A DNA stretch of 64,000 bases from NCBI GenBank assembly GCA_964036275.1, contig OZ038433.1:35745336-35809335 (forward strand), read 5' to 3'. Shown here piece after piece: positions 1 through 12,800 of the stretch (within the stretch, counting starts at the first letter, position 1; each line of letters begins with the position of its first letter). Source of the DNA: Litoditis marina (lineage: Eukaryota; Nematoda; Chromadorea; Rhabditida; Rhabditidae). The notes under the pieces were generated by a model. It was given only the letters and a program-made list of their open reading frames with translations. It did no database searches and had not been told where the DNA came from. The translations under genes and the position numbers were made by a program.

Positions 1-721
1 AGCTCAGACAAGGAAGTCAATTCGGCACGGGCAATTACAGAAATAAATGATGATTAAGACAATACTGAACATGTACACATATTTGTGTATGAGTTCTCTG
101 TGGCTTAATGGTGAAAATTGAATGTTAGATAACTAAATCGAAATAATAGAAATTCCTTTTTCGTATTTCTAGGATAGAAACTTATGCCTGAGATGAGATC
201 CATTGCTCTGAAATTTAACCTCTCGCTCGAACTTATGAACAGTTCAATTTATGTTACGAGCTTCAATTCAGAATTTGAGATGGAACCCGAATTCAGAAAA
301 ATAGAATAATACCTGAAATTCCCATAGATGAATTGCTTCCAAATATTGACTCATTTTAAGGTGCACACTCAGGTTGATAGGCGTAATACAGTCAAAATCA
401 ACTTATTGTTCATATTAAAATTAGTTTTCGTTCTTGTTGTTCTTTTGAATGGTCAAAGTATTTCATTCTTCCTCTTGTTCTGTAGACACTTGATAAGTTC
501 CTATGTATTTGCCACTTGTAAATCACAATAACGAAAGTTTTTGAGCATTTCAAATGTTTTTGAAATTAAAAAACCGCACTGAGACTCCACGATTTATTGA
601 TTAACATATTACAGTGTTCACAAACTTAGACAGAGTTTTCACATTCCGAATTGAAGATACAGTCATGTCGTTCAAACAAACTCCTAGTTGAAAAACTTAT
701 TCGGAGCCCTTGCTGCATATA
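1..721. other. 3' flank of the 7TM receptor gene
   Basis: I see no convincing exon here. On the minus strand an AATAAA lies at 593-598, about 125 nt past the stop of the receptor gene, and could be its polyadenylation signal. The rest is AT-rich and unremarkable. Confidence 0.4.
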
Positions 722-3700
722 TCACGTTAATGTGACTATGTGCTTTCTTCTAGCCAGTTCGTCCGCACCGGATCTAATTATCAAACGTTTAAGTTCGGTT
801 TGAATTATCTTGTTAAATGTAAGGAATATGTACGGATTGATCGAGTTGTTGATAATGTTGAGAATATTGCTAGCGACCGACCAATCGTAGAAAGAATACC
901 CACGCCGATACAGAGTTTTGTACACGAAGAATGTGATAGTATTCAACTCGAGGAAAAAACAAACAATGGCTCCCTGAAGTAATGTATGAATGATGTACTT
1001 GAAAAGTTGAAATGATAGTAATAAAGTAACACAAAATTGCATGTACAAATCTTATATCTTACTCTCAGTTTTGACGTTCGTGTGAGTTTTCAATCTCCGA
1101 AATGCATTATCACACAAAAGGGAAGATCGATGAGGTCGCAGAAAGGCGAAGATAGTCTGTCTCTATGACCTGCACACTCTCTCGTCGAGTCTGCTACAAA
1201 AGTTGCTGACCAATTGGCTGTGTCTGAGTTGTATTCTCAACAGTTTCTGAGTATTTCCCAAATTCAAAAACAACCGACATCGAGATTGAAATCATTGTCA
1301 TTGGAGAACCTGGAGTGCTCGGGAAGCATCCCACCTGTATCAGCAGTCTCTTCTCGGAGTTTTTCTTGTTTGAGTCAGTTCGCATGGCAGAAAATGTAGT
1401 TCTGATTACACAGAAAGTGATCGCATATAACACGAACATTAGCACAGGCATTGCCATTGACCGCACCTGCATCACCTGAAATCAATACTTTTAAATGCAT
1501 TTTATAGCTATTGATCGAATCAACAGTCGAATTGAGGCAATGTGTGCGTGAAAATCATTCAACTAAGGAAAAACCACTCGTAGATGGCCGAAGGCTTCAT
1601 TAAGTGCGTATATAAACACAATTTCATTGTCACCTTCGGTCTGAAGAAAATAAACTATTCAGCTAGATCTGTATGCACTTTTTCACGAGATTCGTAGTGC
1701 TTTCCGGTAATATGTGAGTTGCAGCAACACACCTTTGCGAAACACACCTTTGCTCTAAACATGGCCAGGGAAGTATATTCACGTGGTGACCCGCAATTGG
1801 CGTGCAGAATCAAGGAATCGTACGAGAATTGGGGCGTGCAATTTTGCAAGTGATAGGTCAACGTTTCGAGTCCAATCAGAATCCAAACGAACAGAACGGA
1901 GCTGTAATCACAGTTTGTTTTTGTGGTATAGGTTTCGGCAAGCCGTTGTGGGAAGGGTACGGTCAATGGCAAAGATTCGCCATCTCATATGGGTCTCTCT
2001 GACCTGCATACTCTCTCGCCTAGACCTCTGCAAAAGAGGCTGACAATTGGCTGGGAATTATCTGAGCATCGTTCAACCAATTTTCTTTGCAGTCTTTCTT
2101 GAGCGAAATGAAAACTATAATACAGTTATTGCCAGAGTTAGTGTAATCACACTTAGTTTGGAGCCTAATTTTCATTGTTCGAACGTCTTCCAGGTGAACG
2201 TGTCGGACAAAAATTGGTAAATTTTGTGTTCCGTTTATGAATTGTTTTCATGTTTTCCGCGCTTCTCACTGACAAGGCGAGTAAAAACTCTTTCCACACT
2301 TGCATTCTTCGAATATTTCACGTGTGAGACATAAACTTACTAGTAAATCTTGTTTCTGCCAAAGATGAGTTCATTGATCCATGGCGTCACGAAAACTGTG
2401 TATCTGTCCACTGTCATGATGAACGTGAAGAAAAGTACTCCACGAGAAAATACAACTTCAAAGTTGGTGAATACCACTCCAACCAGCTCGAATCCACCCG
2501 AATACACCTGAAACGGCGTCAATATAGAAAGTGTCCGACAACTTTTGCAATATATGTTATTTGATCATTCAAATTATTCGCCGAACGTGCGCAAGTCATA
2601 ATGAACTTTCTCTCTGATACACGGAACTCTTAAGTTAACAATCAAATGATTACAATGTCTCGCTTGCTCGAGAAACGTTTCTTAAATTTTAACAGTTCAC
2701 CCTGTGCAAAGAGAAATACAAAAAGGCCTCATAACGCATTTTGTAATCTGCTGAACATGACTATGAATGTTTGAAGTTACCGTCTGTTTTTGGACCTGAG
2801 GTTTTTCGACTTTCTGGGAAAATGTTTTTAACGTTATCAGCAACACTGTTATAATTCTATTCCGCCGATTGAATAGATTTTTATTTAATTGCATTGTAGA
2901 ACAGGTACAAACAGAGAATGACTACATTCAAATCAGGTGACATTTACATCACAGCAAAGCGAATCTTGCTGATGTTTCACAAGCTCTACCAGACTACTAA
3001 TATCAATTTAAACCCGCATTGTGATTGTTTTGTTGTGGTTTCGAAGTCTACTTCAGAATAAGCTCACGTCATTTCCGTATAGTGACATGGGGAAGTTGAT
3101 GAATATTTGGCTGAGCAGAATCCCACAATTCGATATGGCCAACTGGGCGGCCACAATGAAGAAGGGTGAGCGATCTTTGCTTTCCCGAATGATCTAGAAA
3201 TATTGCTAAAAAAACATGTCAGTCCACAAATGCTTGTGACCCACAACTCTGTCAAAAGGGTGTGGTAGTGTAGCTCGGACCGGTTGCCCCTTGCTCAAAT
3301 AACACTCGCCCAAAACTCTCCCCCTTCAAAATTTGTAGAGCTGGAAATGAAGGCTGAGATGCGTTTGCCTGCGTGAACGTCGTTTGAGCTTGAGCAAAAA
3401 ATGAGCGAGACCCATTTGGGTTCAACTAAGTTCCAAAACCGGAACCAAATCCGAGCAAGCTGGGACTGTCTCGCCCCAGTCAACGTAAGTGAATAGAGTA
3501 ACGGAAAAGGTAGCAGTGAACTCAAAAACTCAGTCAGCTCGCGGCCGATAAATTTCAGTTTTCCAACTAACAGGTATTAGGTAACAACAAAACAGAGAAA
3601 AACCATTCGAAAGTGGCAACCCCCCAAGTCTCTACCTTAAAAAGGATGCACAAGAAGACGACATTCGGAACCAGTCCAACTGTTGATAATACCATGTCGG

Positions 3701-3761
3701 AAACGGCATAGACCGTTCTTAATAGTTGGCTCACCGGAGGATGTACGGATGAATTTGACAT
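722..3761 (-). CDS. Seven-transmembrane receptor, Srx/rhodopsin-like (nematode chemoreceptor class)
   Basis: Six exons on the minus strand: 3761-3636, 3193-3068, 2507-2341, 1901-1748, 1475-1335 and 997-722. All phases close, giving about 329 aa. Exon 1 starts at an ATG (MSNSSVHPP) and holds TM1. Exon 2 holds TM2 (IVAAQLAISN). Exon 3 holds TM3 ending in DRY (residues 118-120), followed by FVTPW. Exon 4 holds TM4 and an extracellular loop with NC and ANC cysteines. Exon 5 holds TM5 and the loop ending EKRLLIQ. Exon 6 holds TM6 and TM7 with NPYIF (292-296) and a basic tail. Length and motifs fit a plasma-membrane G-protein-coupled receptor, probably chemosensory. The NPxIxLxFN motif and RLLIQ loop suggest Srx, but Srt or another rhodopsin-like nematode family is possible. 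The exon 6 acceptor could be at 997 or slightly later at an in-frame CTTCAG. Exon 4 has two donors (see findings). Confidence 0.78.
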
Positions 3762-5130
3762 CGCCGGTGATCTGAAAGTCTCATATACACTTGGTTACAT
3801 CTATGCAAAACTTTGAAGTATCAAATCAGACTTGATATTCATTTCACTCGCTCGCTTGGTTTTAATGCTACTAAACGGTCATATTTAGAGTCGCGAAGCT
3901 TTCGAAAAACTCGCAAATGCTGGAAGGTCGCGTGAAGCTTCCACATTCATAAATCAAGTGGTCTACGAGTCCGTGATGCACATTTGTTATGTAATCCTCT
4001 ACTTCTCTTCAAAAATGGTGAGAAAGATAGTCTTAGCTGAGCTTTAGCTTGAGCTGAGCTTTAGCTATAGAGATTGACTATAAAGTAAACTATGAGCTGC
4101 AACAAAAATGACGAAAACGCTTTCACGGCCATCCAGCATCTGCTCATAAGAGGAGAATGATAAGGGTTTTACTGTGGTACACCTCTGATACCCACGGTAG
4201 AATTACTCAGAAACTCGTTTAAAGGCTTTGGGAATGTTTTCACCAAAGTTTGTTGACGATATCGGGTAATTTGTAATCGGTGGCGGTGGAAGACTGTCGT
4301 AGGTCTGAGTCCTGAGAATTTTTTTCGGAAAGTAGAAGAAGCAATCAACGTCTCGTCGTCTCTTGTTCAAGGCACGAATAGGTCTGCTAGTGAAATACGT
4401 AGTCATAATTTGAGAACGTGTAATTTAAATTGGGCAACGGTTGATGTTCATTCGCATTTCACGTGATGTGAATCTCAGGCGCCTCTCATAGAATCCGATT
4501 GAACAGTAACGTGTCACTACGTGAGCCGAACATACTAGAGATAGAGGTGTTTGCGATCTTATCTACGGCTTTGGATAGTCAATTCTGAGACTCTTTGGCA
4601 CGGTGCCAAGATTTTCGAATGACTATTTCTTGGAGCACACAGAAGTATTCCGGAAAAATTTTTGTTAACTTGTTCTCGTGAAACTGAAAAACCGCTAACA
4701 GAAAATTTCGTCTTATTGAATAACTCCAAAATGATGAAAAATTTAGCCTGGAATATTCATTGGCAGGCTGCCAAGTCTCAGTAGGAATGACCGGCACAAT
4801 ACATAACTTCTAGCTACGTAATTGATATCGGAAAGATCGTGGATTTTTGCGTTCGGCTGTTATTTCCTATTACGAAATAGTTTCTGCAAAGGTTTTCAAC
4901 AATGTTGAAGATTAGGCCAGAACACAAGCACTAGAAACTTTGTATGCGTACTTAGCAGTATCAGTAGGAATGATGTCGACTACCGGGAGTCAGAGCGCGA
5001 AATTCGTTTTTTTTTCGTAACATCGGGCAATGCGCAATGTTGTCGTGTGGAGTTCATGTATTTTTTCACTCCAAACCATCAACTCGTGGTGGTATTTATG
5101 GAATCCTTCTTTTCTGTAAATCATGGAATA
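3762..5130. other. Intergenic, no gene seen
   Basis: No exon-like open stretch with splice signals was found on either strand. Short phrases recur elsewhere in the window: the stretch near 4752-4795 with TTGGCAGGCTGCCAA resembles one at 16849-16885. This suggests scattered repeat debris. Confidence 0.4.
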
Positions 5131-5187
5131 TCGCGCGCAGCGCGAAGCGCTGTGCGAGATTTGTCTTTGGTCCGGCTAATGCGCGCT
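5131..5187 (-). repeat. Dispersed GC hairpin repeat, copy 1
   Basis: The stretch contains the palindrome AGCGCGAAGCGCT, then a GTCTTTGG-rich segment. Related blocks occur at 20751-20804, 38141-38190 and 60281-60337. This copy is in the opposite orientation to those. Family unknown. Confidence 0.6.
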
Positions 5188-5360
5188 TTCGTTTTTTTAG
5201 TTTCTCCTCAAAAAGGCTGAATGTTGCAAAACAAAGTTTTTATTGATGTACTTGTTTTCTATAGCTAATTCCCTAACCGTGTTTCAAATTTGAGCGAAAT
5301 CGGTTAAGTTTGAGCCAAGTTATGACCTCATGCGCTTCATCAAGAGCGCCAACTTCCGTC

Positions 5361-5402
5361 GTGTGTGGGTGGGTGGGTGGGTGGGTGGGTGTGTGTGTGG
5401 GT
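5361..5402 (+). repeat. GT/GGGT microsatellite
   Basis: Simple repeat of GTGT, then about five GGGT units, then GTGTGTGTGG. Seen directly in the sequence. Confidence 0.9.
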
Positions 5403-5723
5403 TGTGACAAGAAAATAAACCCAGTTTAAGGGTTTCCACTTAACCGATTTTGTTGAAAATTGTGGAAGACATGTGATACCTACTCAAACCCTCGCGGAGC
5501 AAAAAAAATTCAAGAAAAAATTGTTTTAATCAAAGTTATAGACATTTTTCGGAACGTGTCTGCGTCTCTCCATTTAGCACGCTCTCTCACTCTCTCTGTC
5601 CGGTCGACAACTCAATTTGTATTGTAACTTAGAGTAACAATTACCGATTTGCTCGAAAATTGAAATATGATGCCATCGTGACTTTTATTTGAATATGAAG
5701 TATTCTATTCCTGACGTCCTTCA

Positions 5724-6840
5724 GGATTCTGGAGACCGGATGACGTCATTTTTGAAAAGTGCAAAGTTGACGTCACATATATTTTCAAATGATGGTAATA
5801 TCTTAGAAAGGATCAATTGACGGTGAAACTCCATCTGAGAGTGATGTATTCTGGGATTCTGGAGACCAGATGACGTCGATTTTGAAAAGTGCAAAGTTGA
5901 CGTCACATATATCTTTAAACGATGGTAATATCTTAGAAAGGGTCAATTAACGGTGAAACTCAATCTGAGAGTGATGTATTCTGGGATTCTGGAGACCAGG
6001 TGACGTCGATTTTGAAAAGTGCAAAGTTGACGTCACATATATCTTTAAACGATGGTAATATCTTAGAAAGAGTCAATTAACGGTGAAACTCAATCTGAGA
6101 GTGATGTATTCTGGGATTCTGGAGACCAGGTGACGTCGATTTTGAAAAGTGCAAAGTTGACGTCACATATATCTTTAAACGATGGTAATATCTTAGAAAG
6201 GGTCAATTAACGGTGAAACTCCATCTGAGAGTGATGTATTCTGGGATTCTGGAGACCAGATGACGTCGATTTTGAAAAGTGCAAAGTTGACGTCACATAT
6301 ATCTTTAAACGATGGTAATATCTTAGAAAGGGTCAATTAACGGTGAAACTCAATCTGAGAGTGATGTATTCTGGGATTCTGGAGACCAGGTGACGTCGAT
6401 TTTGAAAAGTGCAAAGTTGACGTCACATATATCTTTAAACGATGGTAATATCTTAGAAAGGGTCAATTAACGGTGAAACTCAATCTGAGAGTGATGTATT
6501 CTGGGATTCTGGAGACCAGATGACGTCGATTTTGAAAAGTGCAAAGTTGACGTCACATATATTTTCAAATGCTGAAAATATCTTAAAAATGGTACATTAA
6601 CGACGAAACTTTATCTAAATATGACTTATTCTGGGAATCAGAAGGCCAGACGACGTCAACTTTTCAAAAATTGACGTGAAATATGTTTTCGAATGCTGAA
6701 AGTTTCTTAGAAATGGTCAATTCACGATGAAACTTCATTCAAACATGACGTATTCTGGGATTCTGAAAAGCAGAGGGCAGAAAGTAAGTTTTTAGAACTG
6801 CAATGTTGACGTCATATTTTTCTCAAATGATAGTAATACT
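5724..6840 (+). repeat. 130-bp tandem satellite array
   Basis: Unit starts (GGATTCTGGAGACC) fall at 5724, 5854, 5984, 6114, 6244, 6374 and 6504, exactly 130 bp apart. Diverged units begin near 6634 and 6758. The central units are nearly identical and the 3' units decay, as expected for local amplification with older edges. Each good unit carries the palindrome TGACGTCA (5768, 5898, 6028, 6158, 6288, 6418, 6548) and a second ACGTC motif about 27 bp upstream. Chance short open frames within it are artefacts of the repeat. Confidence 0.95.
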
Positions 6841-6925
6841 TGGCAAGTGGTTCATTAAGAAAACAATTTTATCTGCACCGTACAGATCAAACCACATACC
6901 TACGGCATGTATACAAAAAGAGAAA

Positions 6926-7766
6926 AATTCATGAAAAAGTGGGGGCCCAACGACTGTGAGATTTGTCTTCTGCTGTGCGCCCCTTAGACAACTACTCTCA
7001 AATGGAGCAGCTACTGCTACAAAAACCGAAAAATACTCATGTATAACTGTTAATTACAAACATACAAAAGTCGTAAAATATTTTTTCAAACCTGTAAACT
7101 AGAATCTGTAAATAACCGAAAAATACTAATATACTCAAGTATAACTGTTATATTAGGTTATTTATTTCAACAAAATATATTTTACTGAGCACATTCATAT
7201 AATTATAACTGTTTATTACAAACATACAAAAGTCGTAAAATATTTTCTCAAACCTGTAAACTAGAATCTACAAATCACAGATGTTAACTCAACGTAGTCA
7301 ATTATAGAGTTCCTGGTTTTGTGCACAATGGTTGGTGTTTTTGGTCATTACTTCAATTCTAGGTGCTATAACGTTTGGCATATTATTTAACAGTTGTTCT
7401 CTCTTTCGCAGCTGTGACTTGTAGATTCTAGTTTACAGGTTTGAGAAAATATTTTACGACTTTTGTATGTTTGTAATAAACAGTTATAATTATATGAATG
7501 TGCTCAGTAAAATATATTTTGTTCAAATAAATAACCTAATATAACAGTTATACTTGAGTATATTAGTATTTTTCGGTTATTTACAGATTCTAGTTTACAG
7601 GTTTGAAAAAATATTTTACGACTTTTGTATGTTTGTAATTAACAGTTATACATGAGTATTTTTCGGTTTTTGTAGCAGTAGCTGCTCCATTTGAGAGTAG
7701 TTGTCTAAGGGGCGCACAGCAGAAGACAAATCTCACAGTCGTTGGGCCCCCACTTTTTCATGAATT
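6926..7766. mobile_element. Large foldback (inverted repeat) element
   Basis: Left arm 6926-7281 is the near-perfect reverse complement of right arm 7411-7766, with a loop of about 130 bp (7282-7410). The ends read AATTCATGAAAAAGTG and its complement. Each arm contains an internal direct duplication of about 110 bp (two copies of a block with CATACAAAAGTCGTAAAA). No transposase frame is visible, so this is a non-autonomous element. No clear target duplication was seen. Confidence 0.88.
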
Positions 7767-8846
7767 AGCAATTCACATCACCAGGTTGTCCATCCAGGTG
7801 CGCCAAACATTACGTGACACGGAAGCTTATTGACAGCTTATGACTTTCTCTAGGAAAGTAACGAATAACTTCCAGAAAACATTCCCAGCTGTCCAATAAC
7901 AATTATCAGGTTTTCCCAACCGCGCAAAATTAGAACCAGGTTGGGAGAGTCATACAGCTAGATTCTGCCAGAAAACATGAATGCACAAAACAGAGTAATC
8001 GTTGGAAGTTGAAACCACAGTGACTTGAAATTTCTGAACCGCAACGAACACACTTTAAAAAACCGTTTTATTTTGATGTCGTTGGGCAGGAAAATCAAGA
8101 GCATACTCTAGCATTCTAGCATTCAACCCAACATCGTACAAAACCGTACAAAACGCCAATGTCGAAAAAAAATTACAACAACCTGCTCAAAACATATGAA
8201 AGACTTAACAACTAAATAATTGCAAATTGGAGAGAAAGAAGAAGCCAAGCATGTTGTTAGTACTGTTTTCCATTTGAGCTTCGTTCTTCGTGTGTTTTTT
8301 TCAGTAAATCGATTTGATTTCCATTGAAATCAGACCGCTTTTTTTAATTTTGCGTTTGGTTTCATTCAACTTGAACTATAATCACAAAAATCACGTCCAA
8401 CTATAGGCATGTGCTAAAGTCAGAAACTTTTCGCTTGTGGAACAAAAATCCCAAAAAAAATTGTGGAACAAAAATCCCAGAAAACATAATCAAGCGAATC
8501 ATTTGCTTTTATTTTGCAACAAAAGGCCAGATTTTTTTTGAAAAAAAAAACACTAAAAAATTTAAGTGTCTTAGCCAAGAATTGTGCGCCGGATTATATT
8601 TGGTTCGATCCCCCAACTGTTTTCTAGGTAGTAATCGCTGCGGGTGAGAATGGTTGCTCGTGTATATCGAGTTGTCGAGTTGGCGAAATCAACTCCGGGA
8701 GTTCACAATTCCCGTTTGACGTGCAGAAATTTTAGTGACGGCTTCGTGTTAGCTAGCTGGCGTACATACTTATCACTCCCAGATTATATTTGTCGAGAAA
8801 ATTGCATGTTTCCATTCTCAAATCTAGTCATTGTTGTTCTGCTTAC
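7767..8846. other. Intergenic, no gene seen
   Basis: No supported exon. Short open frames near 8411-8862 lack splice signals and family features. Confidence 0.35.
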
Positions 8847-8994
8847 CTTCGCTCTGAGTTAGGTCCAATACCCGGTCGATTCGCCACAATATGTGAACAA
8901 ATATGGGGAATCGTAAGAGAATTCTGACGTGCAATTTTGTAGGTGATAAGTCAATGTTTCAAGAGCAATCAGAATCCAAACAAGTAGGCTATAG
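8847..8994 (-). pseudogene. Orphan exon of a 7TM receptor, pseudogene fragment
   Basis: This minus-strand block is a paralogue of exon 4 of the receptor gene at 722-3761. It shares VWILI.LETLTYHLQNCT and FSYDS, a TTTTACAG acceptor and an AGCGAAG|GTAAGC donor. It carries an in-frame TAA shortly before the donor where the intact gene has CTG. I could not find the other five exons in the flanks. Most likely it is the remnant of a duplicated receptor gene. Confidence 0.75.
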
Positions 8995-9855
8995 CTGTAA
9001 AATAACCTATATACTTTTTTTATCACAATTCCGCATAGGTGTACAGTCTTTGTCATTTTTATGTTGACAGATACAGAAAGATCGGCAAGTAACCAAAGAA
9101 ATTGGCCAGACACTTAGCCGAAAGATAAAAAATCAAGAAAAGAACTACGAGTACACAACCGTATAGACCATTATAACCAATGGGACTGAAAATAACAAAT
9201 TTTTTTGGGGTAAAATATATTGTACCGGTGACTATAGCAATGTCAGAAGAGCGATTTTGCCCTTCGGTTTTGCGTACTTCAATTTTCCCACAATCAGGGA
9301 GATTGTTCATATTATGTATTATAAACCTTCACTTTCATATTATGATACCATTACTATTCTACAAACTACAAATAAAAAAATGTTGCAGTTTTCTTCAAGT
9401 GTCTCATGACAATTGTTGTTATATTGTCACAGGGGAACATCGACATTCTTACTTTGCCCCTACCTTCTACCATTCCCTCAAGCTGAAATGAGGTTTCACT
9501 ATTTACCATTTAGGCATTGTAACATTACTATTTTTCCCACGCTCTGTTTCATATCTCTCGCTCAACAACATTCATTCACGAACACAAAAAAACAAGTTAT
9601 TATATAAAATACTGTTACTCATTCCGAAACTGTTAACATCCAGAATGTTAGAAGAGACAGACTGGAGAAACCCCACAAAGCGTAGTCATAGATCATTTCA
9701 CCGGTATCGAGAACATACTGACTGAATACGGGTGTGACAAATTCTTTGATAACTTTGAAAGCATCACCGGGAACACTACCTCAAATACGACAACTATACT
9801 GATATAAGATCAATACAAACTAGAAACGGTCAACGACTATGATGTGCAGATGTAC
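8995..9855. other. Intergenic / elo-1 3' flank, no gene seen
   Basis: Hydrophobic open frames on the minus strand near 9059-9310 do not align with the missing receptor exons and have no splice signals I trust. A canonical AATAAA for elo-1 was not found close to its stop. Confidence 0.35.
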
Positions 9856-12800
9856 TTAGTTCTTCTTCTTGTTGTCAACCTTCTTGTCTTGGTACTTGCT
9901 CTTTCCTCCTCCCAGAACGTACGATTGAAGAAAGAAGTTGATGAACAGAGCCAGATAGGTACCGTCCATGAAGGCAGCCAAAAGCCACACATTGTGGTCG
10001 TGGTCGCACTTCACCTGCAATCAAATAATTGGTAACTACATTGATGCGTCTTAGTCATTGCTAGAAAACTGATACAAACATTCGTAAAAGTTTCGGTCGC
10101 CAGAACAAAATTAGGGAAAATTGAAGTTCCCCCCCCCCCACTTTTGTTGGGTCCCCTCCGTAGCACTTCCACCCCAAGCTGAAACCTGAAAATCTAGGAG
10201 AGGGGGGGGAGTCAAAATTTAACTTCGACATTTACTATTTACCCCACCTGGGTCGGCGGGGGGTAGAACTTCAATGGAGGGGGGGGGGGGGGGGGGGTCA
10301 AACTTCAACGAGTGGGGGGCTGAACTTCAATACCGGAAATTTTTACTTTACTCCCCCCCCCCATCCTCAAACTTTTGTATTGCAGGTGATAAATTGAATT
10401 ATCACCCCCCGGTGGGGAGGGGGGTCAAACTGCAATTCCCCAAACGCAACACAATATCAGAAAGGTGGGGGGTAGAAAATCAATGTACCCCAAAATTACT
10501 CACAAAAACATTTATTGACTATTCCATTTGATTCCAACTCTACACAAACACCAGTAAGATCTTTCGTTACTTGAGACAAAGAGATCAACATTTGCCCATG
10601 TTTCGTCGGAAAGTAGCCTGTTTTTTTCTTTATTTTTGTATCTTGATATTCAACCAAGTTTGCCATATATGATTTTACGGTAGTTTGACAATCCTCTTCG
10701 AGTTAGTGTACGTAGTTGATAGGGTTGTCACCAAAATGCAAAAGAATTGTTCCCTAAAGCTTATATTCAACAATATCTACAAACTAGTTTGATCACAAGT
10801 CTCCCTAACGAGAGCGATTACTCAGGCAATTCCCAACCGATTGGTCAGCCACTTTTGTAACGGCCTTGACGAAAGACTGTGCAGGTCAGCGAGATGCAGA
10901 GTATCTTCGCCTGTCTGCAGCCTCATTGATCTGCACGCTCTCTCACTTTTGTAATTGTAACTGGCCAATTATACACCAGCAAAGTTGTCCGAATAGTCAG
11001 AAAAATTCGGAAAGACTTTCGGCCGAAATTGCCGAAAAGATGAAAATCGGTCTACCTTTTATGAAAAATCCTAAATTTTCACGTGTTTACATCTGAAAAC
11101 GGATTACTTTTTGTCGCTCAGTCGGACCTTACTGGTGTATGTGGCCAATTGTTTTACGAGGATTGGTGAAAGGTGACTTACCCCCTCTACATATACGAGC
11201 CATCCGCCGTGACCCAAGACTGCGCAGGAAATGACGAATTGAAGAATCTGGATGGTCGTGATGAACTTGGCCACTACTCCGGGGACACGGATCTTCATCG
11301 ATCGCAGGAAGTAGTAACTAAAAGTGGAGAAACACTATAAATGGAAACCGCAATCAATAAACATTAATATATACCAGTAATGTTGTCCGAGAGTCCGAGT
11401 AGCTACATATATTCAAAAACCGGATTATTCTGCTTATACTGTGGAAAAGTGGAAATCAGCCGTTTCTTCTTGATAAATCGGGAAACGGATTACTTTCTGT
11501 AGAATAGTCGCGCCTTACTATAGTATGAACATTATATATTTCATGCGGGTAAAGTTAATGCGTTTGATTTTTCTAAAAAAAATATCCGTTCTTTCACAGC
11601 CAACAGCGATAAATCCAGTCTGCGAAAATTGAGATAACGGACGACAACTCGTCCGCTTCAAAAGATAGAGATGTAGTATAGTGGTATGAAATGGAAATAG
11701 CTTTTTCAGCGTTATTTCATGTGGACGAAGACGAGTTGTCACTCATCCCGCGATAAAATATTTCCTCTTTTCAAAAATTTTATTTGCTCTTTGTGTAAAC
11801 AATCAATGTAATACAGAAGTTATTCAGAAAATCACTCACGAGTACATGAAGGCGTGAACGAAGAAGTTGAGGAAGACACCGTATCTGTTAAATCCTGGAG
11901 TGACGGGATGCGAGTAGAAGGCGTAGAAGAGGGTGAGAATGTGATGATACCTGAAACACATAACTCACAACAAAAGGCAAGCTAACTATTACTCAAGTCC
12001 AACATATGTGTACGTGACACTAGACTAAGATCTTTGAGACCCCTGTTAAGGAACAAAAACATACTTTGACAAATTTTGACCAAAAATGGATATTTTCAAT
12101 ATGAAGCATGAACCGAGATTCATAATTCATTTAGTCGTTAAAATGTGTACTTGATACCCCTACGGCCAAGCTGGGCCAATTCATATCCATATACGATTTC
12201 CACACAGCTAGAGAACTTTTACATGTTACTGATGGAGCAGGTTGCGGTCCAATAAGCGTTCAATGATATGAGATATTTTCCATACTACGCGAATTGTAAA
12301 ACCAGACTCCAGAACTCTAAACAAATGGAACCCTTTTTAACTTTGAAAAGTGCAAAAATCTCTTTATTAGTATGTTCGCAGATAAAAATGAAACGCACCA
12401 GTGAAGGAACATGAGCGGTCTCTTTCTCAGGACGAGGAACAGGGTGTCGGTCAGCTCGAAGAGCTTGGAAACAATGAACAGCCAGACCCAATAACCATTT
12501 TCACCCTTGGTGAAATCGTAGGCGTAACAGTAAGAGTCTGAAATCAAGAACCACTGTTGAGCGTTGAAAACGGGCCAACTCGAAAGCGAATCAATTTTTC
12601 TCAACCCTATTTTCAGGTTATCAAAGAAGGTAACCTGGAAGTAAACAAAAGCAAAATGCGATTACCGTTCAAACCAATGACTAATACCAACTTTTGGACA
12701 TTGGGCAGCATGAAACAGTGAGCGGTTATTAATTTTTAGCTTAGCAAATAGGTAACCTAGAAAAGGTTATCCCATAACGACTAGATGAAGAATGCGCCAA

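Noticed and set aside
5724..6640. Regularly spaced repeats as a CRISPR-like array
   Set aside because: The whole 130-bp unit repeats with no unique spacers, and the setting is eukaryotic. It is a satellite.
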